64,000 nt of DNA, from the NCBI GenBank assembly GCA_030447925.1, contig JAUJNX010000003.1, positions 124,001-188,000 of the forward strand. Reading direction: 5' to 3'. A model generated the notes under the pieces. The model saw only the letters and a list, made by a program, of their open reading frames with translations. It had not been told where the DNA came from and did no database searches. Positions 35,614-44,117 of this stretch are shown piece after piece. Origin of the DNA: Egibacteraceae bacterium. GTDB taxonomy: Bacteria > Actinomycetota > Nitriliruptoria > Euzebyales > Egibacteraceae. A program made the translations under genes and the position numbers. The number at the start of each line of letters is the position of its first letter. Positions within the stretch are counted from its first letter, which is position 1.

Positions 35614-37539
35614 TCAGATGTCCAGGGGTGATCGCATCCCTTCGGTTGCTTGTGCGATGCGCTCGATGGGCGCCTTGGGCTCGCGCTCACCGGTGAGCAG
35701 GCCGTTGCACTCCTGGTAGGTGTCGGCGAACTGCGTGTAGCAGAAGCCGGCGAGGACCGAGGCCCCGGCCACCGCGGTCACCAGGGCCTCGTAACGGGCG
35801 AGCAGCTCCCTGGAGCTGCCCACCGTGGAGTACCCCCAGGCCGGCGGCGGCTCCTCGTCGTCGACGTCCAGGACCTCCGCGGTGGCCGCGTGCGGCACGG
35901 TCGCGTCCAGCGGGTCGGTCAGGGTGGTGAGGGCCGACACGGCCGAGAACCCCACCCCCCCGAACTCCGTGAGGATGACCGCGCGGCGCGTCCCCCTGCC
36001 GCCGTCCAGCGGCAGGCGCTCGGGCCCGTCGAGCACCAGCTGCCGGCCGTGCACGCCGAACCCGGTGAGCAGCTCGGGCAGCACATCCGCGCGGTAGCGC
36101 TCGGCCAGCCGGTGGGCGTCCTGCTCGTAGTCGTGCACCCCGATGATGTCGCCGCCGAGGTTCTCCCACCCGTCGTTGCCGACCACGGGGCGCCGGTGCG
36201 GGTCCAGCGCCCGGGTCAGCCGCACGAGCCCCAGCAGGTAGTCCTGCTCCTCGCGCAGCGACGGCAGGTTGAGCGTGCCGCAGGACTCGTTGTTCGTCAC
36301 CCACGCCACGATGCACGGGTGGCTGCGGTCGCGGTCCAGCACCGCCATCCACTCGCTGACGTGGCGCTGGACGTTGCGGTGGTCGAAGCGGTAGGCGGCG
36401 GGCATCTCCGCCCACACCAGCAGCCCGAGCCGGTCGGCCCAGTACAGGTAGCGCGGGTCCTCGATCTTCGCGTGCTTGCGCACGCCGTTGAAGCCCATCG
36501 CCAGCGCCAGCTGCACGTCGCGGCACAGCGCGTCGTCGTCGGGGGCCGTCATGCCCGTCGCCGGCCAGTAGCCCTGGTCCAGCACCAGGCGCAGGAAGTA
36601 CGGCCGGCCGTTGAGCAGGAAGCGGCCGCCCTCCACGCCCACCGAGCGCAGGGCGCAGTAGCTGGCCACGGTGTCCAGGACCGTCCCGTCGGCGGCGATG
36701 ACCTCGACGAGCGCGTCGAGCAGCCGGGGGTGCTCGGGGGTCCACATCAGGGTCTCGCGCTTGGCGTCCAGGCTGACGCCGGTCAGGGTGAAGCGCCGCT
36801 CGACGCGCTCGCCGCGCACCGCCACGACGTCGTCGGCCAGCGTCTCGCCGTCCGCCGACAGCCGCACCCGGACGCGCAGCCCCTCCTCGGCGGTCCCGGT
36901 GAGGCGCATGGCCATGTGCATCTCGAATCGGGCGACGTCGGGGGTCCAGGCCAGCGACGTGACCGCGGCGCGCGGCAGCACCTCCAGCCAGACCGTCTGC
37001 CAGATCCCCGTGGTGCGCGGGTACCAGATGCTGTGCGGCTCCAGCTCCCAGTCCTGCTTGCCGCGCGGCTTGGCGAGGTCCACCGGGTCGTCCACCGCGC
37101 GCACGATGACCTCGTGCTCCTCGCGCTCGGGGTCCAGGAGCCAGGTGACGTCCAGCGCGAACGGGGTGTACCCGCCCTCGTGGCTGCCGGCGGGGCACCC
37201 GTCCACCCACACCTGGGCCTCGTGGTCGACCGCGCCGAAGTGCAGCAGCACGGTCTCACCGGGCCGGTGGTGGGGGGCGCGGAACGACCGGCGGTACCAG
37301 ACCGCCTTGTGGAAGCCGGTGTCGGCGATCCCGCTGGCGGGGGTCTCGACGGTGAACGGCACGACGATCTGGTCGCGCCAGGTGACCTCGCCGGGGTGGC
37401 GCCAGGCCGCGTCGTCGTCGCGCGCGAAGTCCCAGGTGCCGTTCAGGCAGGTCCAGGCGGCGCGCTGGAGCAGGGGCCGCGGGTGGCCGCGCCCCAACTG
37501 GAGCTCGGGCGCCGCGGGGATCGTGTCGCTGGAGGGCAT
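35614..37539 (-). CDS. GH2 family glycosidase (beta-galactosidase/glucuronidase-like)
   Basis: A 641-residue protein. The sugar-binding domain is LNGTWDFARDDDAAWRHP and FTVETPASGIADTGFHKAVW, followed by the immunoglobulin-like domain and the TIM barrel: YFLRLVLDQGYWPATGMTAP, NGVRKHAKIEDPRYLYWADR. The acid/base Glu lies in WVTNNESCG and the nucleophile region is ILTEFGGVGF. No signal peptide, so it is cytoplasmic. Substrate is unknown. It lies upstream of the secreted propeller protein, 92 bp apart, likely one unit. Confidence 0.88.
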   Translation of the reverse strand: MPSSDTIPAAPELQLGRGHPRPLLQRAAWTCLNGTWDFARDDDAAWRHPGEVTWRDQIVVPFTVETPASGIADTGFHKAVWYRRSFRAPHHRPGETVLLHFGAVDHEAQVWVDGCPAGSHEGGYTPFALDVTWLLDPEREEHEVIVRAVDDPVDLAKPRGKQDWELEPHSIWYPRTTGIWQTVWLEVLPRAAVTSLAWTPDVARFEMHMAMRLTGTAEEGLRVRVRLSADGETLADDVVAVRGERVERRFTLTGVSLDAKRETLMWTPEHPRLLDALVEVIAADGTVLDTVASYCALRSVGVEGGRFLLNGRPYFLRLVLDQGYWPATGMTAPDDDALCRDVQLALAMGFNGVRKHAKIEDPRYLYWADRLGLLVWAEMPAAYRFDHRNVQRHVSEWMAVLDRDRSHPCIVAWVTNNESCGTLNLPSLREEQDYLLGLVRLTRALDPHRRPVVGNDGWENLGGDIIGVHDYEQDAHRLAERYRADVLPELLTGFGVHGRQLVLDGPERLPLDGGRGTRRAVILTEFGGVGFSAVSALTTLTDPLDATVPHAATAEVLDVDDEEPPPAWGYSTVGSSRELLARYEALVTAVAGASVLAGFCYTQFADTYQECNGLLTGEREPKAPIERIAQATEGMRSPLDI

Positions 37540-37582
37540 CGCCGAACGGTAGCAACGGCGCCCGGGACCGCAGCGCGGCCGA

Positions 37583-38989
37583 TCAGCGGATGCCCGCGCC
37601 CGCCGCCCCCTCCCCGCGGGGGATCCAGACCGTCTCGGGCTCACCGCGCAGGACGTGGTCGACGAACTCGACGCCCTGCATGGCCGAGTGGTCCATGTTG
37701 CCGATCTCGTACAGCCAGCCGCCGAACCGCCCGCGCGACCAGATGTCCTGCGCGCGCAGCCACGGCTGGATGGTCCCGAGGGCCTCGTCGCGCTCCACGG
37801 TGGGGACGGGGTAGCTCTGCGCGGGCGCGCAGTGCCACCGGCTGACGATCCGGCCGCGGTCCTCGTCGGTCAGCAGGCCGGTGCGGACCAGCCCGTCGAC
37901 GACCCGGTCGACGATGGTGTCGGGGTCCTCGTGCTTGAAGGCGGAGTGCGAGGTCTCGGTCAGCAGGGCGAGCTGCCCGGGTTGCGGGGTGATGTACGGC
38001 GAGTAGTTCGACAGGTAGGTCACCCGATAGAACGGGACGTCGGGTTCGGGGAAGTAGATCCAGTTCTTGTCGCTGTCGGTCGGCCGGTCCACCCCGATGC
38101 CGACGATGTGGCTCCCGCTGGAGGTCAGGCGGGTCGCCGCCGCGCGCACCGCGTCCGGCGCGCCCTGGACGGCCGGCACCAGCGCGTCGAGCGGCATGGT
38201 CGTGAGCAGCACGTCGTAGGGGAAGGTGCGCCCGTCCGCCGTGGTCACGCAGCGGGCGACGGGGTCCACGGCGACCGCACGGGTGCCCAGCTCCAGCTTG
38301 TGCTCGACGAAGCGGCGCATGCCCTCGTAGAGGTGGCCCGTGCCGCCGCGCAGGGGGTAGGTGAACGTGCTGTTGGGGCCCCACCGCTTCTCGGGCTTGT
38401 CGAACAGGACGTTGCGCAGCAGGGCCTCGACGTCGACGACCGAGACGCGCTCGCCGATCCAGTTGAAGCTCATCCTGTCCGCGGGCGTCGCCCAGACCTT
38501 GAAGTTGTAGGGGATCATGAAGTGCCGGCCGATCCCGTCGCCCATGGTCTGGGTGACCCACTCGCCGAAGTCGGCGGGCGGGGGCGCGGTGTCCGCGGCC
38601 GCCGCGGCGCGGATGGCGCCCATCAGGCAGTCGAAGACGGTCTGGGGCTCCAGGTCGCGGATGTTGTTCTGGAAGGGGTAGGGGATGAAGCGGTCCTCCA
38701 TCCACACCCACGCCTCGCGGTCCAGCGTGGAGTACTCCCCGCCCATCAGCCGGTCCACCAGGCGGTCGTAGTAGTCGTAGTGGCTGAACATCACGTGGCC
38801 GCCGATGTCCCACGTGAAGCCGGCCTCGTCGACGAAGGAGGTCGCCAGGCCGCCCACGCGGTCCCCGGCCTCCAGCAGCACCCAGTCGTCGTAGCCCAGC
38901 TCGTCCAGCCGGTAGCCCGCGCCCAGGCCGGTCGGCCCCGCGCCGATGATGACGATCCGCGGGTCGCGCCCGGCGCCGGCGCGGGTCAT
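37583..38989 (-). CDS. FAD-dependent UDP-galactopyranose mutase-like / amine-oxidase-fold protein
   Basis: A 468-residue flavoprotein. The Rossmann motif is VIIGAGPTGLGAGYRLDELG and the flavin region EAGDRVGGLATSFVDEAG; further blocks are FIPYPFQNNI, IPYNFKVWATPADRMSFNWI and YPLRGGTGHLYEGM. The pattern is close to Glf-like proteins and to other NAD(P)-binding sugar-nucleotide enzymes in actinobacteria. Its ATG overlaps the stop of the glycosyltransferase gene as ATGA, so both probably act in one surface-glycan step. It may isomerise or oxidise a sugar nucleotide; the exact reaction is inferred. Confidence 0.8.
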   Translation of the reverse strand: MTRAGAGRDPRIVIIGAGPTGLGAGYRLDELGYDDWVLLEAGDRVGGLATSFVDEAGFTWDIGGHVMFSHYDYYDRLVDRLMGGEYSTLDREAWVWMEDRFIPYPFQNNIRDLEPQTVFDCLMGAIRAAAAADTAPPPADFGEWVTQTMGDGIGRHFMIPYNFKVWATPADRMSFNWIGERVSVVDVEALLRNVLFDKPEKRWGPNSTFTYPLRGGTGHLYEGMRRFVEHKLELGTRAVAVDPVARCVTTADGRTFPYDVLLTTMPLDALVPAVQGAPDAVRAAATRLTSSGSHIVGIGVDRPTDSDKNWIYFPEPDVPFYRVTYLSNYSPYITPQPGQLALLTETSHSAFKHEDPDTIVDRVVDGLVRTGLLTDEDRGRIVSRWHCAPAQSYPVPTVERDEALGTIQPWLRAQDIWSRGRFGGWLYEIGNMDHSAMQGVEFVDHVLRGEPETVWIPRGEGAAGAGIR

Positions 38990-40167
38990 GCGCTCAGGTC
39001 CTGGCGACCGCCGGCGGTGGGCGCCAGCCGGTCGCGCAGCAGCGCCGCCATCGCGGCGGCGATGGCGTCCCACTCCTGGCGGGCGAGCAGCGGCGCCGCC
39101 TTGCGGTCCCGCGCGCCGCGCGACTGCGCCGCCACCTCCCGGCAGGCGGCGGCGAAGCCCGCCGCGTCGTCGGCGAGGTGGACGACCTCCCCGAAGTCCG
39201 CCACGACATCGGCGATGCGCGTGGAGACCACGGGCAGGCCGGCGGCCAGGTACTCCAGCGTCTTGGTCGGGCTGATCGAGCGCGTCGCCTCGTTGAGCGC
39301 GAAGGGCATCAGCGCGACGTCGAAGCCGGCCATGACCTCGGGCAGGTCGTCGTAGGCGGCCCACCCGGGGTAGTGCAGGTTGGGCGCCTGTGGGAGGCAC
39401 GCCGGGTCGACCTTGCTGACCGGCCCGACGATGCGCACGTCCCAGTCGGGCAGGGCGGCGGCGAGCCCCGCCACCAGGTCGAGGTCGAGCCGCTCGTCCA
39501 CGACGCCCACGTAGCCGGCGGTGGGTCGCGGGTGGGGCCGGCGCAGCGCCCGGGCGCGGGCGTAGTGCGCCGACTCGACCCCGCTGGGGAACAGGTGGAT
39601 CCCGTGGGGCCGCACGGCGGCGGCGCTGCGGTACAGGGAGCGCCCGCCGGCGAACACCAGGTCGGCCTCGGTGAGCGCCCGGCGCGCCCGCAGGCGCATG
39701 CCCGCCGGTGCGTCCTTGAACGACGCCAGGTCGTCCATCACGTCGTAGATGAGCTGGCGGGGGCGCAGCGCCTGCGCGATGTCCAGCGCCATGGGGCTGT
39801 AGAGCCACACGTCGGGCTCCGCGGCGCCCGCCTCCCCCAGGAGGCCGCGCAGCAGGCGGGCGTAGGGCTCCGTGCCGGGGGCCCCGAAGACCAGGAGCTC
39901 GTCCATCCCCACGTAGCGCTGCCGGTCGGGGACGGCGTCGCGGGGGACCTCGAGCCACACGCGCGTGACGCCGTCCCGCTCCTCGGTCCCCAGGCGCGGC
40001 TCGGGCACCGGGGCGGCGACCGCCTCCTCCACGAACCAGGTGCGCGCGCGCGTCCTGGCGAGCCGGGAGACGAGGTGCTGCGGCCGCTGCCAGACCCAGT
40101 TCCAGCGCAGGTGGGACAGGACGACGAGATGGGTGGGGTCGTCCGTGCCCTCCAGGGGGTCGCTCAT
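38986..40167 (-). CDS. Glycosyltransferase family 1-type protein
   Basis: A 393-residue protein. VVLSHLRWNWVWQRPQHLVS is typical of the group often paired with Glf-like genes. The C-terminal Rossmann half has RPTAGYVGVVDERLDLDLVA, LMPFALNEATRSISPTKTLE and YLAAGLPVVSTRIADV, the donor-binding loop with the E-x7-E-like element. It should transfer a nucleotide sugar at the cytoplasmic face. It is translationally coupled to the downstream flavoprotein. Confidence 0.85.
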   Translation of the reverse strand: MSDPLEGTDDPTHLVVLSHLRWNWVWQRPQHLVSRLARTRARTWFVEEAVAAPVPEPRLGTEERDGVTRVWLEVPRDAVPDRQRYVGMDELLVFGAPGTEPYARLLRGLLGEAGAAEPDVWLYSPMALDIAQALRPRQLIYDVMDDLASFKDAPAGMRLRARRALTEADLVFAGGRSLYRSAAAVRPHGIHLFPSGVESAHYARARALRRPHPRPTAGYVGVVDERLDLDLVAGLAAALPDWDVRIVGPVSKVDPACLPQAPNLHYPGWAAYDDLPEVMAGFDVALMPFALNEATRSISPTKTLEYLAAGLPVVSTRIADVVADFGEVVHLADDAAGFAAACREVAAQSRGARDRKAAPLLARQEWDAIAAAMAALLRDRLAPTAGGRQDLSA

Positions 40168-40268
40168 GCCGTGTGCGCCTTTGGCCGTCCCCCGCGCCCG
40201 TGTCGGGGGAACCTGGAGGACCTATCCAGGTGAGGAGGCCGGGAAACGCCGCCCGGTCGTCCGGCCCG

Positions 40269-41123
40269 TCACCACCAGGGCCGTTCCAGGGCGCGCCCGG
40301 TCCCCCCGGTGCGGTCCAGGCCGTCGAGGGCCGCCACGTCCTGCTCGGTCAGTGCGAAGTCGAAGACCTGGCCGTTCTCGACGATGCGCTCCTGGCGCGT
40401 GGACTTGGGGATGGCCACGACGTCGCGCTGGACGCACCAGCGCAGCAGGACCTGTGCCGCGGTGCGGCCGTGGCGCTCCGCGACGTCGCGGATCACCGGG
40501 TGGTCCAGGTCGCGCCCGCGGGTCAGGGGGCTGTAGGCCTCCAGCGCGATGCCGTGGCGCTCGCACGCGTCGAGCAGCTCCCGGCGGTGCTGGAACGGGC
40601 TGAACTGCACCTGGTTGACGACCGGGGGGTGGGTCGCGGCGTCCACGACCGCGTCGAGGTCGGTCACCGAGTAGTTCGACACGCCGATCGCCCGGGTCAG
40701 CCCGCGCTCCAGGACCCGCTCCATCGCCGGCCACATCCACGTCGGCCCGCCCTGGGGCCAGTGGACGAGGTACAGGTCCATGCGCTCCAGGCCCAGCCGG
40801 CGCAGGCTCTCCTCCGCCGCCCGCTCCGGGTCGCGCGACGCCGGGCGGAACTTGGTGGTCACGAAGATCTCGTCGCGGGGGATCCCGCTGGTGCGCAGCG
40901 CGACGCCGACGCTCTCCTCGTTGCCGTAGGACTGCGCGGTGTCGACGTGGCGGTAGCCCGCCTCCAGCGCCCAGCGCACCGCCTGCTCCGTGCCCCGCCC
41001 GGCCGGCGCCTGCCAGACCCCGAGTCCCAGCAGCGGCATCACCACCCCGCCGCCGAGCACCCGTCCCCGCCCGTCCTCCGTCCGCTGCGCCATCCCGCCC
41101 TCCCCTGTCGCCGTCCCCGCCAT
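40269..41123 (-). CDS. Aldo/keto reductase
   Basis: A 284-residue (beta/alpha)8 NADPH-dependent oxidoreductase. The catalytic tetrad is visible: Asp and Tyr in YRHVDTAQSYGNEE, Lys in VTTKFRP and His in YLVHWPQGG. The cofactor loop is AIPKSTRQERIVEN. An internal ATG (MAQRTEDG) 10 codons in is also a plausible start. Substrate is not predictable. It lies between the glycosyltransferase pair and the cpaE gene, on the same strand as both. Confidence 0.92.
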   Translation of the reverse strand: MAGTATGEGGMAQRTEDGRGRVLGGGVVMPLLGLGVWQAPAGRGTEQAVRWALEAGYRHVDTAQSYGNEESVGVALRTSGIPRDEIFVTTKFRPASRDPERAAEESLRRLGLERMDLYLVHWPQGGPTWMWPAMERVLERGLTRAIGVSNYSVTDLDAVVDAATHPPVVNQVQFSPFQHRRELLDACERHGIALEAYSPLTRGRDLDHPVIRDVAERHGRTAAQVLLRWCVQRDVVAIPKSTRQERIVENGQVFDFALTEQDVAALDGLDRTGGTGRALERPWW

Positions 41124-41210
41124 CCTCCACCCTCCGCCCCCGTTCGCCGCGATCCCCGGCGGCTCACCTGTGGACCGAGCGCCGATGGGGCGTGGCGGGG
41201 GCGAGCCGGG

Positions 41211-42515
41211 TCAGGCGGTGTCGGCCTGGTCGGTGTAGTGGCCGAGGGTGCCGGGGGTGATCGGGGTCGGGGCGGCGGGGGACAGGGCGGCGGGGTCGGC
41301 GGGGGAGCGGCGCAGGACGGCGTGGTAGGCGCCCGTCACCAGGGCCGGGAGGGGCGCGGGGAGCGCGGCGGCGTCGCGCAGGGACTCCTCGACCCGGCGC
41401 CGGGGCAGGAACAGCGGGCTGGGCAGGCTCCCGCCGCCGCCGAAGCCGTCGGTGAGCTGGGCGAACGCGCTCGCCAGGGCCGCGCGGGCGCGCAGCTGGC
41501 GCGGCGCCTGGTTGAGCACCGGCACGATGCGCGCGGCCGGCACGCCCAGGGCCCCGAGGTCCAGCAGCAGGCCCGCCAGCCCGTAGAGGCCCTTCAGCGT
41601 CGGCGCGCCGACCGCGAACACGACGTCGGCGCGCAGGGCCGCCACACGGCTCATCTGGTTGCGCTCCTCGACGTCGATCGACCCGCCGTCGGCCTCCCCC
41701 TCCAGGTCGTCGTCGATGTCGCAGACCACCACGCCGAAGGTCGCGCGCAGCGACGCGAACGCGGCCTCGAAGGCGCGCGGGCGCAGCGCGGACCAGTAGC
41801 GGGGGCGGCGCAGGCCGAGCAGCAGGTGGTAGCCGCGCTCGGGGATGTGGAAGGTGACGTCCAGGACGTCGGCGCTGCCGACCGGCCCGCCGCGGTGGGC
41901 CTCGACCAGCTCCTGGACGCCGGGGAACAGCTCGCGGGCGTCGTGGAGCATGCCCTGCTCGGCCCGGCGGCAGAAGTCGGCGAGCAGCACCGGGCCCGCG
42001 CGCCCGTCCGCCGCCAGGCCCTGGGCCAGGGCCATCGCGACCGTCGAGGTGCCCGACCCGCCCGTCCCGGTGACCGCGGCCACGCCCGCCTGCCACGCGG
42101 TCGACAGCGGCATCCCCTGGTCCAGCGAGCGGGCGACGTCGCCGCCGCCGACCAGCACGCCGTGGGTCGCCAGGGCGTCGAGCAGGTCCTGGCGGCCCAG
42201 CTGGGCGGGCAGGACCGCCGCCGCCCCCAGCGCCACCCAGTCGTGCGCGGCGCGCCCGTCGTCGACCACCAGCGGGACGCAGCCGAGGTCGCGGATGGCG
42301 TGGAGCAGGTCGCGGTCGACCGCGGGCAGCCCGCCGTCCAGCAGGGCGGCGGAGAACGCCCGGCCGGTCGACAGGCGCGCGCGCAGCTCCTCGGCGCTCA
42401 CGCACTTCACGAAGTCCGCGGGCAGGGCCGCGGACGTCGCCCACTGCCCGACCTGGCGGAACCACTCGGCCCGCGGCCGGGCCAGGCCGAGCAGGACGTA
42501 GCGCTCTCCCGTCAC
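41211..42515 (-). CDS. cpaE: CpaE/TadZ-like Tad pilus localisation protein
   Basis: A 434-residue protein from GTG 42515, overlapping the cpaB stop as GTGA. The N-terminal receiver-like domain (residues about 1-130) is followed by a MinD/ParA-type domain. Its P-loop reads TGTGGSGTSTVA: both lysines expected in the deviant Walker A motif are threonine, so ATP hydrolysis is doubtful. Later family features are VVCDIDDDLEGE and FAVGAPTLKGLYGLAGLLLD with VPVLNQAPRQ. TadZ/CpaE directs pilus machinery to a cell site; atypical P-loops are known in the family. No tadA gene follows; it is about 30 kb away. Confidence 0.8.
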   Translation of the reverse strand: MTGERYVLLGLARPRAEWFRQVGQWATSAALPADFVKCVSAEELRARLSTGRAFSAALLDGGLPAVDRDLLHAIRDLGCVPLVVDDGRAAHDWVALGAAAVLPAQLGRQDLLDALATHGVLVGGGDVARSLDQGMPLSTAWQAGVAAVTGTGGSGTSTVAMALAQGLAADGRAGPVLLADFCRRAEQGMLHDARELFPGVQELVEAHRGGPVGSADVLDVTFHIPERGYHLLLGLRRPRYWSALRPRAFEAAFASLRATFGVVVCDIDDDLEGEADGGSIDVEERNQMSRVAALRADVVFAVGAPTLKGLYGLAGLLLDLGALGVPAARIVPVLNQAPRQLRARAALASAFAQLTDGFGGGGSLPSPLFLPRRRVEESLRDAAALPAPLPALVTGAYHAVLRRSPADPAALSPAAPTPITPGTLGHYTDQADTA

Positions 42516-43282
42516 CCCCCGCCCCCGCCGGCCGGGGCCGCCGGGGCGACGCCCGGTGGCCGGTACTCCTCGGGCAGGCCGGCCCCGCGGTCGAGCCCGG
42601 TGGTGCGGACGACCGTGACCTCGCCGGCGGTGACTGCGTGGACGACCCGCAGGGAGTCCCCGGTGGGAGGCACGCCGATGGTCAGCACCCGCGTGCCGCC
42701 GTCGGCGATGCCGCCCGGCTCGTCCTCGACGTCCAGCACCTCGGCGTCGCGGACGACGGCCATGGTGTAGGCGTCGGTGCCGCTGCCGTAGGTCACCAGG
42801 ACGTCGATGCGCTCGCCGGGCAGGATGCGCCCGCTCAGGGCGCGCTCGGCCGGGATGGGGAACGACACCTGCTCGCCGCGGGCGGGGTCGACCGCGACGA
42901 CGCCGCTGGACTGCACCAGGTCGTGCTGCCGGAGCGGGCCGAGCACGGTGGCGCCGACCAGGACCTCGACGTCGGTGAAGGCGCCGGACCGCTGCGCCGG
43001 GGGCAGGTCCAGCGCCACGACGACGAGGTCCTCGCGCGCCAGCTGCGACCCGACCGCGACGTCCCGGGCGGCCACCACGTAGCGCGTCCGCGGCCCCGCG
43101 TTCGCGGTGGCGAAGGCCGCGAACAGCCCGACCGCCGCGACGGTGACGAGGAAGGCCCCGACCACCGCCCGCCCGCCCGGGAGGCTGCCCCGGCGGCGTA
43201 TCGTCCGCGTCGGCGGCGCTGCCCCATCGGGCACCGCCGCGGTCCCCGCCCGCCGCCCGCCCACGTCGGTGAGGCCCGTCAT
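42512..43282 (-). CDS. cpaB: CpaB/RcpC-type Flp pilus assembly protein
   Basis: A 256-residue protein with one membrane anchor (GRAVVGAFLVTVAAVGLFAAF) and an outside SAF domain (YVVAARDVAVGSQLAREDLV), then a beta-rich region (FPIPAERALSGRILPGERID). CpaB/RcpC works in the envelope in Flp/Tad pilus biogenesis. It is the first gene of the cpaB-cpaE pair. A short region upstream contains the divergent excisionase-like gene. Confidence 0.85.
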   Translation of the reverse strand: MTGLTDVGGRRAGTAAVPDGAAPPTRTIRRRGSLPGGRAVVGAFLVTVAAVGLFAAFATANAGPRTRYVVAARDVAVGSQLAREDLVVVALDLPPAQRSGAFTDVEVLVGATVLGPLRQHDLVQSSGVVAVDPARGEQVSFPIPAERALSGRILPGERIDVLVTYGSGTDAYTMAVVRDAEVLDVEDEPGGIADGGTRVLTIGVPPTGDSLRVVHAVTAGEVTVVRTTGLDRGAGLPEEYRPPGVAPAAPAGGGGG

Positions 43283-43365
43283 GTCGCACCTTCCCCCCGT
43301 CGTCCCGGCGGCGCGACGGTAGTGGTACTTGGAACACCAGGCAAGTCGACATACACTGAGGAGCG

Positions 43366-43617
43366 ATGACGGTTCAGGACATCATCTGGTTGAGCACCGC
43401 CGAGGCGGCACGCAAGCTCGGCATCGGTGCGCGCACGCTCTACCGCCTGATCGACGAGGGCCAGATCCCCGCCTACAAGTTCGGGCGAGTGATCCGGCTC
43501 CAGGAGCGGGAGGTCGACGCGTTCATCGACGCCGCGCGCATCAAGCCCGGCACGCTGGAGCACCTCTACCCGGACTCCAAGAGCGAGACCTCGGTCACCG
43601 ACGACAGCCGCACGTAG
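43366..43617 (+). CDS. Excisionase-type (MerR-like) DNA-binding protein
   Basis: An 83-residue protein: LSTAEAARKLGIGARTLYRL with IDEGQIPAYKFGRVIRL and EREVDAFIDAARI, the winged helix-turn-helix of the excisionase family (HTH_17). GAGGAG precedes the ATG. It is divergent from cpaB (84 bp between starts), so it may regulate the pilus pair rather than act as an excisionase. No mobile element is seen directly around it. Its 3' end overlaps the convergent gene by 52 bp. Confidence 0.85.
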   Translation: MTVQDIIWLSTAEAARKLGIGARTLYRLIDEGQIPAYKFGRVIRLQEREVDAFIDAARIKPGTLEHLYPDSKSETSVTDDSRT

Positions 43618-44117
43618 CAGGTGGCGCGGCGGTCGCCCTCCAGCAGGGTGATCACGTCCTCACCGACCGCGCGCAGTTCGCCGACCAGGGCCGGCCCGCC
43701 GCCCAGCACGGCGACGGCGGTCCGCGGGCGGTCGTCGGCCAGGCGGGCGAGGATCTCGGCGAGGCCCACGTCCTCGCCGACGACCCGGTCGTCGTCGGCG
43801 GGCGGGCTGGGGAGGTCGCGATCGGCGCGCACCGCGGCGACGGCGTCCAGGCGCACCCACACCTGGCGGCCCGTCACCGTGCGCAGCGCGCACACGTCGC
43901 CGGCCAGCGCGGTCAGCCGCCCCACGTGCTCGGCGCCGGAGGTCGTGCGCAGCGCGACGGTGACCCCGCGCTCGAGCAGGCCCAGGAGGGTGGCGGCGAA
44001 GGTCGCCGACTGCTCGGCCTGCAGGCGCAGCCAGCGCTCCCGCGACCGCTCCGCGGCCAGGAGGTCGGCGCGCGCCTCGTCCAGGGCGCGGCGCAGGTCG
44101 ATGTCGTCGGCGCTCAT
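43566..44117 (-). CDS. Conserved hypothetical, coiled coil plus two small beta modules
   Basis: A 183-residue protein from ATG 44117. The first about 50 residues are a charged amphipathic helix (SADDIDLRRALDEARADLLA). Two similar beta modules follow: GVTVALRTTSGAEHVGRLTA with VWVRLDAVAAVR, and RTAVAVLGGGPALVGELRAV with CYVRLSSVTEVS, each resembling an LSm-like 'alter the set point' strand pattern. I know no function for such proteins. The kinase C-terminal frame runs into this gene without a stop, so either a fusion or another indel exists at the junction; the sequence TCATGA there could hold an ATGA overlap. Confidence 0.6.
   Translation of the reverse strand: MSADDIDLRRALDEARADLLAAERSRERWLRLQAEQSATFAATLLGLLERGVTVALRTTSGAEHVGRLTALAGDVCALRTVTGRQVWVRLDAVAAVRADRDLPSPPADDDRVVGEDVGLAEILARLADDRPRTAVAVLGGGPALVGELRAVGEDVITLLEGDRRATCYVRLSSVTEVSLLESG

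Noticed and set aside
43366..43617. Excisionase-like gene considered as the mark of another integrative element
   Set aside because: No integrase, att repeats or foreign composition lies around it, and similar HTH_17 genes often act as plain regulators.
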